This document shows positions 17,159-25,804 of a stretch of 64,000 bases of DNA, piece after piece; the stretch's first letter is position 1; the number at the start of each line of letters is the position of its first letter. A program made the translations under genes and the position numbers. Source of the DNA: Liquorilactobacillus capillatus DSM 19910 (GTDB lineage: Bacteria; Bacillota; Bacilli; Lactobacillales; Lactobacillaceae); the NCBI RefSeq assembly GCF_001434915.1, contig NZ_AZEF01000042.1, positions 1 through 64,000 on the forward strand. The letters run 5' to 3'. Below the pieces are notes generated by a model. It ran no database searches. It was not told the origin of the DNA and was given only the letters and a program-made list of their open reading frames with translations.

Positions 17159-18376
17159 CTACTTAATTCTAATTCCGCGCTTGAAACTCTTGAATAAACC
17201 AATATCATCAGTTTGTAAAATCAAGCCTGAATAAATTTTGCCAACATAAGCCGTTAACCCAAATGTGCTAATTACTAAGATAAGCAGTGAAATAACAACT
17301 TGGCTTATCCCCGCACTGCCATCGATTATTCTGATAGGCATAAAAAACGACGAAAGAAATGGGATGAACGATAAGATCTTCACGACGATATTAGTCGGGT
17401 CTTGTCCGAACGCTAATGCACCAAAAAAACCGATCATTACAATATACAGTGCAGGTTGAGTCGCCTTAGTTGCATCTTCTGGCCGAACGACCAATGCTCC
17501 ACAAAGCGCCGCCAACACTGTAAATAAAATAACCCCCAGAATAACGTAAACTAAACTTAAAGAACCCAAATTGGCAATTACCTTATCAACTAATTCCTTA
17601 TTGTTATTAAAAATCTCTCTAGAGACCTCAAGCCGTGGAGCAAGACTATAGATTAGTCCCCCGCCGAATATATATATCAAAATTTGTGTCGCTATAACAC
17701 AGAACATTCCGCCGATTTTGCCATAAAAATACTTTTGCGCAGGCATACTTGAAAAGATAATTTCCATAATTTTTGTTCCCTTTTCGGAAGCAATCTCTTG
17801 TGCAGTAGCCGATGTGTAAGTTATCAAGATAAAATACATTACAAAGATTAACAACATAAATGAAATTGTCTTGACCGCTTCTTGATCTTCCTTGCTAACC
17901 TTAACTTTTTGTTCCAGCTGTGGTTGAACAGCTAATAAACCAACTTGTTCTTCCGTCAACTTAGCTTTTTGAATATTAAGTACCTGTTGTTTTTTAGACA
18001 GGACCTGTAAAAACACCTTTTTTTCATCTTGTGTTAAGTGCTTCACGCCATGATAGGCTGCTGTAAGCCGTTCATTCTTCTGTTCGATTTTTAGATAACC
18101 TTTGATCTTCTCATCCTTTACAGCCTTTGTAGCTTGCCGGCTTGAAGCATACTTCGTTGTAACCGTGTCCTTATCTTGCTGTAATTCATGACGTAAAGCG
18201 GCATCGTTTGTAACGATTGCGACTTTATCATTATCCTGTCCCACTGAAGACGCCAGGTAACCCACTCCAAAGGAAATTAAAATGAAGATAAAAGGTGAAA
18301 CAACCAGTATCAGAAAACTCCAAGCCTTAACTTGCCGCCGATAGGTTTCTTTAAGTACTATTCCAACTTGGCTCAT
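17159..18376 (-). CDS. ABC transporter permease, NatB-like
   Basis: 405 residues. One N-terminal helix is followed by a large external domain rich in Lys and Gln (about residues 45-165), then five or six helices, the NatB/ABC-2 layout. The motif FSSMPAQKYFYGKIGGM between helices is typical. NatAB of B. subtilis exports sodium; other relatives export peptides, so the substrate is left open. The gene overlaps the ATPase gene by 4 bases. Confidence 0.85.
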   Translation of the reverse strand: MSQVGIVLKETYRRQVKAWSFLILVVSPFIFILISFGVGYLASSVGQDNDKVAIVTNDAALRHELQQDKDTVTTKYASSRQATKAVKDEKIKGYLKIEQKNERLTAAYHGVKHLTQDEKKVFLQVLSKKQQVLNIQKAKLTEEQVGLLAVQPQLEQKVKVSKEDQEAVKTISFMLLIFVMYFILITYTSATAQEIASEKGTKIMEIIFSSMPAQKYFYGKIGGMFCVIATQILIYIFGGGLIYSLAPRLEVSREIFNNNKELVDKVIANLGSLSLVYVILGVILFTVLAALCGALVVRPEDATKATQPALYIVMIGFFGALAFGQDPTNIVVKILSFIPFLSSFFMPIRIIDGSAGISQVVISLLILVISTFGLTAYVGKIYSGLILQTDDIGLFKSFKRGIRIK

Positions 18377-19266
18377 TTACCCTCACCTGCTTTCAGCTTA
18401 AATATTTCGTTCAATGTTGGCGGCTGCTGATCAAAGGTTTGGACATACTCACCTTTAGTAATAGTTTTAAAAAGCTCTGCCCCATAATTTTCATCATCAA
18501 TTTCCAACCGATAACCGCCAGTCTTAGTTGATGTAACCTTAGTAACATGTGCCAATTCCGCTAATTGAGACTCTGTCCAGCTTGACTTGACAAAAAGCCG
18601 CGTTAATCCAAAGCTGTTCCTAACAGTTTGAATATTACCATTTAAAACAACTTTTCCATCATTGATCATAATCAGATCATCGCATATTTCTTCAACATTC
18701 GTCATATCATGATCTGAAAAAATAATTGTTGCTCCTCTTTTTTTCTCATCTAAAATAATATTCTTTAAAAGGTCTGTATTCAGTGGGTCCAACCCGCTAA
18801 ATGGTTCATCCAAAATAATCAACTGCGGTTCATGTAATAATGTACAGATTAATTGAATCTTCTGTTGGTTTCCTTTAGATAAGCTCTTGATCTTATCATC
18901 TGGCTTACCCTTAACCTGTAATTTCTTCAACCACACATCCAAACGTCGTTGCACTTCCTTGGTTGAAATTCCTTTAAGGTTCGACAAAAAACGAACTTGT
19001 TCAAAAACAGTCAGTTTAGGCATTAGACTGCGCTCTTCAGGCAGATAACCTATTTGCGGATAATCTTGTTCCGTTACTTTTTTGCCATTAAAGGTAATTT
19101 GACCTTCAAAGCCAACAAAGTTTAGGATACTATGAAAAATAGTCGTTTTACCTGATCCATTCTTACCAACTAAACCTGTAATCTGCCCACTTGTGACTGT
19201 AAAGTCAATTCCTTTCAAAACACGTTTATCCGAAAAGTTCTTATAAAGGTTGCTTACTTCAAGCAT
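18373..19266 (-). CDS. ABC transporter ATP-binding protein, NatA-like
   Basis: 297 residues with Walker A GKNGSGKTT, signature LSKGNQQKIQLICTLLHEP, Walker B LIILDEPFSGLDP and switch His in FSDHDM. The C-terminal extension (about 215-297) is that of NatA/YhaQ-type exporter ATPases. The ATG is preceded by AAGGAGGAAAT. It is the first gene of a two-gene exporter operon. Confidence 0.9.
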   Translation of the reverse strand: MLEVSNLYKNFSDKRVLKGIDFTVTSGQITGLVGKNGSGKTTIFHSILNFVGFEGQITFNGKKVTEQDYPQIGYLPEERSLMPKLTVFEQVRFLSNLKGISTKEVQRRLDVWLKKLQVKGKPDDKIKSLSKGNQQKIQLICTLLHEPQLIILDEPFSGLDPLNTDLLKNIILDEKKRGATIIFSDHDMTNVEEICDDLIMINDGKVVLNGNIQTVRNSFGLTRLFVKSSWTESQLAELAHVTKVTSTKTGGYRLEIDDENYGAELFKTITKGEYVQTFDQQPPTLNEIFKLKAGEGK

Positions 19267-19358
19267 TTATTTCCTCCTTGATAACGCAGTAGTAATTAGT
19301 TTTGTGCTAACAACCAGCTGCTTTTTGTTTTTTTAATTATAGCATATATAATTTAACG

Positions 19359-20258
19359 TTATTTATTATTAATATTCTTGAAAAGAGTTCGTCTGACATT
19401 ATTTAAGATTTCACTTTGTAAACTATTAAAAAAATAAGCTTGCCGATATGCAATACTCGTTACAAAATGTGGGGTGTCTTTATCTAATAGATCAACCTTG
19501 ACAATATCATCTCGCATCGGGGTAATAACAGAAGTTAAAAACCCGATTCCAACTTCATCAGCAATCAAATTCATTAAGCTATGGGTTCCATTCGAACGAA
19601 AAACCACGTGCGGTCTAAAATGATTTCTGCGTGCTAAAGCATTAATCGCTTGATTATGTACAAAACCGTCCTTAAACAATACAAAGTCCTCTTTTTTTAA
19701 ATCCGCAAAATAGACACTCTTTTTATTGGCTAGACGATGATTGCGCGAAACAAAAATACTAAAAGGCTGGCGATCAAACTCCTCTGTAACAATTTCTTCA
19801 TCGCTTAACGAACCGATTGATCCTAGTAAAGCTAGATCAATTTCCCCCTTCCGTAGAGCATCAAGTGTGCGCATCGAACCATACTCCATCGTTTTTATTC
19901 TATCCAAGAGATTCTCAGCTTTTAATCTCCGGGCAATTAGTGGAAAATAATTATTTTCAATAATCGGCGGTAATCCTAGCACTAATTTCTTTTGTTTAAT
20001 ATTAGTTATTTCTATCTTGGTTAGTTGATAGTGTTTCAGCATTTGCCGTGCATGCAATAATAGTTGCTGCCCGCTATCAGTTATTAACAGTTGCCCATGT
20101 GCACGGTGACGGATAATCAGTTTAGTCTCTAATTCTTTTTCTAAACGTTGCAATGCAAAAGTAACACTTGGTTGGCTCACCTTGAATTCTTGAGCAACCT
20201 TTGAAAAGTTCTTTACCTCAGTCAGCCTTATAAAATACTCCATATCCCTCGTGTTCAT
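19359..20258 (-). CDS. mleR: LysR-family regulator of the malolactic genes
   Basis: About 299 residues: LysR-type helix-turn-helix in residues 1-60 (MEYFIRLTEVKNFSKVAQEFKVSQPSVTFALQRLEKEL) and a periplasmic-binding-like effector domain. The start is the ATG at 20258, which has GGAGGG upstream; the longer frame to 20312 would run through the operator. It is divergent from mleS with a T-N11-A dyad between them, which supports its role as the malate-responsive activator MleR. The effector (L-malate) is inferred from the family and location. Confidence 0.85.
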   Translation of the reverse strand: MNTRDMEYFIRLTEVKNFSKVAQEFKVSQPSVTFALQRLEKELETKLIIRHRAHGQLLITDSGQQLLLHARQMLKHYQLTKIEITNIKQKKLVLGLPPIIENNYFPLIARRLKAENLLDRIKTMEYGSMRTLDALRKGEIDLALLGSIGSLSDEEIVTEEFDRQPFSIFVSRNHRLANKKSVYFADLKKEDFVLFKDGFVHNQAINALARRNHFRPHVVFRSNGTHSLMNLIADEVGIGFLTSVITPMRDDIVKVDLLDKDTPHFVTSIAYRQAYFFNSLQSEILNNVRRTLFKNINNK

Positions 20259-20304
20259 TTTTTCCCTCCAAAAGTGCCGATCTAACAGTAAATTAAATTT
20301 CATT

Positions 20305-20319
20305 ATAAGCAATACTTAT
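20305..20319. promoter_or_regulatory. LysR-type operator between mleR and mleS
   Basis: ATAAGCAATACTTAT is an interrupted palindrome that fits the LysR box T-N11-A. It lies about 15 bp upstream of the -35 box of mleS, the usual activator position. Confidence 0.6.
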
Positions 20320-20333
20320 TATGATACTATGTT

Positions 20334-20363
20334 TTGACTATAAAAATAACCTTCGTCTACGAT
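20334..20363 (+). promoter_or_regulatory. Putative promoter of mleS
   Basis: -35 TTGACT (20334-20339), 18-bp spacer, -10 TACGAT (20358-20363). The -10 is imperfect, as expected for an activator-dependent promoter. Confidence 0.5.
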
Positions 20364-20394
20364 AGAGTTAATCTAAAAAAGGGGAGTAATACTA

Positions 20395-22014
20395 GTGGGA
20401 ATAAATATTATTAATGATCCATTTAAAAATAAAGGTACCGCCTTTACGAAGCAAGAACGAAAAGATCTTGGTTTGGAAGGCTTGCTTCCGCCATACGTTC
20501 AGACATTGGATGAACAAGTAAAACGTGTTTACGCTCAATTTCAAACTAAGTCTTCCAACCTTGAAAAAAGACTATTCTTAATGGAAATCTTTAATGAGAA
20601 TAGAACTGTCTTCTTTAAAATGTTCAGTCAACATGTTGTCGAATTTATGCCAATTGTTTATGATCCAACGATTGCTGATACGATTGAAAATTACAGTGAA
20701 CTTTTTGTCGATCCGCAAAATGCTGCTTTTTTGTCAATTGACGACCCTGAAGCGGTTAAAAATTCACTGCGTAACGCAGCCGACAAACGTAATATTCGCT
20801 TGATCGTTGTTACTGACGCTGAAGGTATCTTAGGAATCGGTGATTGGGGAACTAATGGTGTCGATATTGCTGTTGGTAAATTAATGGTTTATACAGTTGC
20901 TGCTGGGATCGATCCTAGTCAAGTTTTGCCGGTTGTTTTAGATACTGGTACAAATAACGAACGACTATTAAAAGATCCGCTATACTTCGGTAACCACCAT
21001 AAACGTGTTGCAGGTCCTAAGTACTATGACTTTGTGGATCACTTTGTCAAGACAGCTGAAGAACTCTTCCCTAACTTATATCTTCACTTTGAGGATTTTG
21101 GGCGTGACAATGCAGCTAACTTACTCAATAAGTACAAGGATCAAATCACAACATTTAACGATGATATCCAAGGAACAGGCATCATTGTTCTAGCTGGGAT
21201 TTTAGGCGCAATGAATATTTCCAAGCAAAAAATGACAGAACAAACATATCTCTGTTTCGGTGCAGGTACGGCTGGTGCAGGTATTACCAAACGTATTTAC
21301 GATGAATTCTTGCAACAAGGGCTAACGGCAAAAGAAGCCCGAAAACATTTTTATATGGTTGATAAGCAGGGGCTATTATTCGATGATGATCCAACCCTGA
21401 CCCCTGAACAGAAACCTTTCGCTCGTTCGCGCAGTGAATTCGCTAACGCAGCGGAATTAACTAACTTGGAAATGGCCGTTAAAGCTATTCATCCAACCAT
21501 CTTAGTTGGAACTTCAACTCAGCCTGGCGCTTTCACTGAAAATGTCGTTAAAGAAATGGCAGCCCATACAGAACGTCCAATCATCTTCCCGCTCTCTAAT
21601 CCAACCAAGCTAGCAGAAGCTAGGGCCGCTGATCTCTTAAAATGGTCAGAAGGACGTGCTCTTGTTGCAACTGGGATCCCAGTTGCAGACGTTAAATACA
21701 ATGGGATAACTTATCAAATCGGTCAAGCTAATAATGCTTTAGTTTACCCAGGACTTGGGCTTGGTGTAATTGCATCAACTGCTTCATTATTAAACGATGA
21801 AATGATTTCAGCTGCTGCTCACTCACTAGGCGGTATCGTTGATCCGAATAAACCAGGAGCTTCTGTTCTACCACCTGTTTCTAAATTAAACGTCTTCTCA
21901 ACCACTGTTGCTAAAGCTGTTGCAAATAGTGCTGTTGAACAAAAACTGACCCGGACTGAAATCACTGATGTTGACCAAGCAATTGCTGACACCAAATGGA
22001 CGCCGCAGTACTAA
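20395..22014 (+). CDS. mleS: Malolactic enzyme
   Basis: Converts L-malate to L-lactate and CO2 using NAD+ and Mn2+ without free pyruvate, and so consumes a proton inside the cell. The 539 residues match the malolactic enzyme length. The opening [28 protein letters not shown] is characteristic of MleS. Also visible are the malic-enzyme metal/substrate region ([31 protein letters not shown]) and the NAD site GAGTAGAG. The start is GTG with AAAAAGGGGAG upstream. NAD-malic enzyme is the alternative, but the N-terminal region and locus favour MleS. Probably co-transcribed with the carrier 15 bp downstream. Confidence 0.93.
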   Translation: MGINIINDPFKNKGTAFTKQERKDLGLEGLLPPYVQTLDEQVKRVYAQFQTKSSNLEKRLFLMEIFNENRTVFFKMFSQHVVEFMPIVYDPTIADTIENYSELFVDPQNAAFLSIDDPEAVKNSLRNAADKRNIRLIVVTDAEGILGIGDWGTNGVDIAVGKLMVYTVAAGIDPSQVLPVVLDTGTNNERLLKDPLYFGNHHKRVAGPKYYDFVDHFVKTAEELFPNLYLHFEDFGRDNAANLLNKYKDQITTFNDDIQGTGIIVLAGILGAMNISKQKMTEQTYLCFGAGTAGAGITKRIYDEFLQQGLTAKEARKHFYMVDKQGLLFDDDPTLTPEQKPFARSRSEFANAAELTNLEMAVKAIHPTILVGTSTQPGAFTENVVKEMAAHTERPIIFPLSNPTKLAEARAADLLKWSEGRALVATGIPVADVKYNGITYQIGQANNALVYPGLGLGVIASTASLLNDEMISAAAHSLGGIVDPNKPGASVLPPVSKLNVFSTTVAKAVANSAVEQKLTRTEITDVDQAIADTKWTPQY

Positions 22015-22029
22015 GAAAGTGTGACATAA

Positions 22030-23448
22030 TTGCGTATCACAAAAATAAATTATAAAAAATTCCTTTTCCCATTGATTATTGGACTGTTAATTTGGTTCTT
22101 AACGCCCTTTAAACCACTAGGTGTTTCAGTTGCCGCTTGGCATATGCTGGCGATCTTTGTCGCTACGATCATTGGCTGTATTACACAACCATTGCCAATT
22201 GGAGCTGTTGCTATCCTAGGCTTCACTATTACCGTGATTACTGGCGAAGTAGAGATCGAGACTGCGGTTGCTGGTTTTGGAAATGACAGTATCTGGCTGA
22301 TCGCTATGGCCTTCTTCATTTCACGAGGATTTATCAAAACCGGGTTGGGCCGCCGGATCGCACTTATTTTCGTTAGACTATTTGGCAAGAAGACCTTGGG
22401 GCTCGCCTATTCATTAATTGGGGTTGATTTGATCTTAGCCCCCGCTACACCAAGTAATACTGCCAGAGCCGGTGGTATTATGTACCCGATCATTGACTCC
22501 TTATCGCGTTCCTTTGGCTCTAGCCCTGAAGATCAGACTGAAAGGAAAATTGGTTCTTTTCTAACTTTTGCTGAGTTTCACGGCAACATGATTACTTCTG
22601 CAATGTTTTTAACTGCGATGGCTGGTAATCCATTAGCACAATCTTTAGCTAAAGCTGCTCATGTTAACATCACATGGATGGGTTGGTTTTTAGCGGCACT
22701 TATCCCTGGAGCTATCTCATTAGTTGTCGTTCCATTCTTAATTTATAAACTTTATCCACCTCAAGTTAAGAAAACACCTAATGCTAAAAAATGGGCTGAT
22801 GATCAACTAACCGCGATGGGACATATGTCTTTGGCAGAACGTTTTATGTCTGTTATTTTTATTGTTGCACTCGTTCTTTGGATTTCAGGCGGAACCTTCA
22901 AGATCGATGCGACATTAACAGCCTTTATTGCTTTGTCACTCCTCCTGCTTACTGGTGTACTATCATGGTCCGATATTCTGCAGGAAAAAGGTGCCTGGAA
23001 TACTTTAACATGGTTTTCAATTCTTGTTATGATGGCTAACCAGTTGAACACTTTAGGGTTTATACCTTGGCTAAGCAAAACCATTTCAACTAGTTTACAT
23101 GGTTTAAGCTGGCCAGTCGTTCTGGTTATTTTAATTCTATTTTATTTCTATTCACACTACCTTTTTGCAAGTGCAACTGCCCACGTCAGCGCTATGTATA
23201 CTGCATTGCTAGGTGTTGCAGTTGCAGCGGGTGTTCCGCCGCTTTTAGGTGCTTTAATGCTCGGTTTCTTCGGCAATCTTTTCGCTTCAACAACACATTA
23301 CAGTTCTGGTCCTGCACCAATCCTCTTTTCATCCGGCTACGTTCTTCAAAAAGACTGGTGGGCTTTAAATGCCGTCTTAGGAATCTTTTACTTAGTTATC
23401 TGGCTAGGTGTTGGAACGTTGTGGATGAAAATCATCGGTGTATTCTAG
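22030..23448 (+). CDS. DASS-family dicarboxylate transporter, probable malate carrier
   Basis: 472 residues with about 11-12 membrane segments. The first SNT substrate/Na motif of the DASS (SLC13/CitT) family is at residues 142-144 (ATPSNTARAGG); the second half-repeat has SATAHVSAM in the equivalent position. Relatives carry malate, citrate, succinate or 2-oxoglutarate by exchange or cation symport. Its position 15 bp after mleS suggests malate uptake or malate/lactate exchange, where many lactic acid bacteria use the unrelated MleP. The start is a TTG with a weak ribosome-binding site. No other in-frame start codon is better placed. Confidence 0.87.
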   Translation: MRITKINYKKFLFPLIIGLLIWFLTPFKPLGVSVAAWHMLAIFVATIIGCITQPLPIGAVAILGFTITVITGEVEIETAVAGFGNDSIWLIAMAFFISRGFIKTGLGRRIALIFVRLFGKKTLGLAYSLIGVDLILAPATPSNTARAGGIMYPIIDSLSRSFGSSPEDQTERKIGSFLTFAEFHGNMITSAMFLTAMAGNPLAQSLAKAAHVNITWMGWFLAALIPGAISLVVVPFLIYKLYPPQVKKTPNAKKWADDQLTAMGHMSLAERFMSVIFIVALVLWISGGTFKIDATLTAFIALSLLLLTGVLSWSDILQEKGAWNTLTWFSILVMMANQLNTLGFIPWLSKTISTSLHGLSWPVVLVILILFYFYSHYLFASATAHVSAMYTALLGVAVAAGVPPLLGALMLGFFGNLFASTTHYSSGPAPILFSSGYVLQKDWWALNAVLGIFYLVIWLGVGTLWMKIIGVF

Positions 23449-23487
23449 AAAAGTACGATACTATTCGACCTAAAATAATATCTTATT

Positions 23488-23541
23488 AAAGTAAAGGAGT
23501 TAAGCCTAAAAAATTTGGCTTAACTCCTTTACTTTATTTTT
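23488..23541. terminator. Bidirectional terminator between malate carrier and ackA
   Basis: A perfect 19-bp stem, AAAGTAAAGGAGTTAAGCC (23488-23506) with its complement at 23517-23535. T-rich tails follow on both sides, serving the convergent genes. Confidence 0.9.
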
Positions 23542-23547
23542 TGATCA

Positions 23548-24765
23548 TTAACGCGAAAGTTCTTTGCTATTGTGAACCGGGCTTAAATTAAAGACATCTC
23601 TAGCGATCATCAGTTCTTCATTAGTTGGGATCATCAATAATTTAGCACTACTACCTTGAGCAGTGAAATCTAACTCATCTTCAGCGGTCCAACTACCCTC
23701 AGATGCTGCCAAGACATGCAGCGGTACTAATTTTTCGGCAATTCGTTCTCGCATAACCGCATCCTTTTCACCGATTCCACCAGTAAAAATAATTGCATCA
23801 GCTCCGCCTAACTCAAGCCAATAAGCACCAATATAATCAACGATCCGTTTTACAAATATATCAATTGCTAACTGTGCCTGCTGGTCAGTAGGTGCTTCTT
23901 TTTCTAGTGTTCGCATATCGTTGCTAAGTTCCGAAATGCCTCGCAGACCTGACTTTTTATTTAGAATAGTCAGACACTCATCAACATCCTTAATTACACC
24001 CTTATGCATAAGGTAAAAGAGTGCTGACGGATCAACATCTCCTGCGCGTGTACTCATTACTAGGCCGGTAACGGGTGAAAAACCCATGGAGGTATCAACA
24101 CTTTTGCCCTTATCAATAGCAGTTACAGATGCACCTGCACCTAAATGCAGAGTAATCAACTTTAAAGAATCAAGTGGACGTCGCATCAAAGCTGCTGCCT
24201 GCATTGCAACGTAGCGGTGGCTAGTCCCATGTGCACCATATTTACGAACTTTTAATGTTCGATAATATTCATATGGCAGTGCATATAAGAAATTCTTTTT
24301 AGACATTGTAGCGTGAAATGCCGTATCAAAAACAGCTACTTGTCGAGCCTGAGGCAAAAGACGCTTAGTTGCCCGAATCCCCTTAGCATTAGCTGGATTA
24401 TGCAGTGGTGCAAATTCAGCTAAATCTTCAATATCTTCCAAGACACTATCTGTAATTACAGTTGATTTCGTGAACTTCTCACCTCCTGCAACGATTCGGT
24501 GTCCAATCCCACTAATTTCAGCGAAATCATTAATCACATGATATTTCTTCAATAATTTAAGTGCCAATTCAATTGCTTCAGTATAATCAATTCCTGTGTC
24601 TAAGTGCAATTTTGTTTGAAAATTATCTTGTTTAAAAGTTATGTTACAATCATCAGCATTGATTGGATCAAATAGCATACTAACTAGGCTTTCCTCTAAT
24701 GGCATCGCAAAAAGCCGAACCTTAAGTGTTGAACTTCCTGAATTAACAGCCAATATTTTTTCCAT
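23548..24765 (-). CDS. ackA: Acetate kinase
   Basis: Transfers phosphate from acetyl phosphate to ADP, giving acetate and ATP. The 405 residues are normal. Family signatures are the N-terminal phosphate loop VNSGSSTLKVRLF, the catalytic region VFDTAFHATM, and the nucleotide-binding LHLGAGASVTAI and FTGGIGEKD. GAGGAATAAC precedes the ATG. The gene stands alone with no pta nearby. In lactic acid bacteria it recovers ATP from acetyl phosphate made by phosphoketolase or pyruvate oxidase. Confidence 0.96.
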   Translation of the reverse strand: MEKILAVNSGSSTLKVRLFAMPLEESLVSMLFDPINADDCNITFKQDNFQTKLHLDTGIDYTEAIELALKLLKKYHVINDFAEISGIGHRIVAGGEKFTKSTVITDSVLEDIEDLAEFAPLHNPANAKGIRATKRLLPQARQVAVFDTAFHATMSKKNFLYALPYEYYRTLKVRKYGAHGTSHRYVAMQAAALMRRPLDSLKLITLHLGAGASVTAIDKGKSVDTSMGFSPVTGLVMSTRAGDVDPSALFYLMHKGVIKDVDECLTILNKKSGLRGISELSNDMRTLEKEAPTDQQAQLAIDIFVKRIVDYIGAYWLELGGADAIIFTGGIGEKDAVMRERIAEKLVPLHVLAASEGSWTAEDELDFTAQGSSAKLLMIPTNEELMIARDVFNLSPVHNSKELSR

Positions 24766-24825
24766 AGTTATTCCTCCAATAAATTTTGGAATTGTTATCA
24801 GTAATGTGATTTACTTCACAAATAT

Positions 24826-24854
24826 AATAATAATCATTTTCACTATAATGTCAA
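24826..24854 (-). promoter_or_regulatory. Putative promoter of ackA
   Basis: Minus-strand -35 TTGACA (24849-24854) and, 17 bp on, ATTATT (24826-24831), within a run of alternating AT triplets that offers several -10 registers. Confidence 0.5.
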
Positions 24855-25007
24855 CCCTATAGATGCAATAAATATAAACAAATGTTTTTTGATACATAAG
24901 ATTGGTTTTACAGCCTTTATTGTCCAAAAAAATAAAAGCAACCTATAATAAACTTTATTTAAGCGAAATAAAGTAATTGCCAAACAATTCACATTGATAC
25001 TCATTCT

Positions 25008-25044
25008 AAAAAACTAACCTGTTGGTTATTCCAACAGGTTAGTT
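25008..25044 (-). terminator. Terminator of the glp operon
   Basis: A perfect 14-bp stem AACTAACCTGTTGG / CCAACAGGTTAGTT with a 5-base loop, then TTTTTTAG on the minus strand. Confidence 0.9.
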
Positions 25045-25078
25045 TCAGAGTACTTATTCTAAGTCCTTATTTTTTAAC

Positions 25079-25795
25079 TTATGGTAGGATCACGAACAAA
25101 CCAGCTCCTAAAATACCTCCCACAAGCGGTCCAACTATCGGAACCCAGCTATAAGCCCAATCAGAACCACCTTTATTTTGAATCGGTAAAATAGCGTGGG
25201 CTAAGCGTGGCCCTAAATCTCGGGCAGGGTTGATAGCATACCCCGTAGTTCCTCCAAGAGAAAGACCGATTACTATGATTAGAATTCCAACAATCACAGG
25301 ATTCAATCCTGCAGTGAATTGACCTCGTGTAAACGCCAATAATGAAAAGACTAAGACGAATGTTCCAATAACTTCACTCATAAAATTAGCAAAATAACTT
25401 CGAATCGCTGGTCCAGTCGCGAAGGTCCCTAGAATTGCTGCTTCATCTTTAGTTGCTTTCCAATGCGGCCCGTAGTGAATCCAAACTAAGACAGCGCCTA
25501 CAAACGCCCCCAGAATTTGCGCGATTGTGAATGGCAAAACCCCTGACCAGGGAAACTTGCCCGCAAGTGCCATTCCGATCGTAACTGCAGGATTAAGATG
25601 TGCTGGTCCTAGAAAAGCTGAGGTATAGATTCCCATTGTTACAGCGAATCCCCAGCCAAATGAGATCGCCACCCAACCAGCACCATTGGCCTTAGATTTA
25701 CTCAAACTAACACCAGCAACAACACCATCACCCAATAGTACTAAAACAAAGGTTCCGATAAATTCTCCTAATGCTTGAATTGGAATACTATTCAT
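25079..25795 (-). CDS. glpF: Glycerol uptake facilitator
   Basis: Aquaglyceroporin of about 238 residues with six helices. Two NPA half-helices are seen: LNPAV near residue 70, and INPARDLGPR in the second half. The Asp after the second NPAR marks a glycerol rather than a water channel. The start is set to the ATG at 25795 (AGGTG 6 bp upstream). A GTG at 25804 is possible but has no ribosome-binding site. It is the last gene of the glpK-glpO-glpF operon and supplies glycerol to GlpK. Confidence 0.94.
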   Translation of the reverse strand: MNSIPIQALGEFIGTFVLVLLGDGVVAGVSLSKSKANGAGWVAISFGWGFAVTMGIYTSAFLGPAHLNPAVTIGMALAGKFPWSGVLPFTIAQILGAFVGAVLVWIHYGPHWKATKDEAAILGTFATGPAIRSYFANFMSEVIGTFVLVFSLLAFTRGQFTAGLNPVIVGILIIVIGLSLGGTTGYAINPARDLGPRLAHAILPIQNKGGSDWAYSWVPIVGPLVGGILGAGLFVILP

Positions 25796-25804
25796 CTTTG
25801 TCAC

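Larger units (their letters stand above)
24766..25078. other. Intergenic region, ackA upstream / glpF downstream
   Basis: 313 bases containing the ackA promoter (24826-24854) and the glpF terminator (25008-25044). The AT-rich middle contains nothing else recognisable. Confidence 0.5.
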
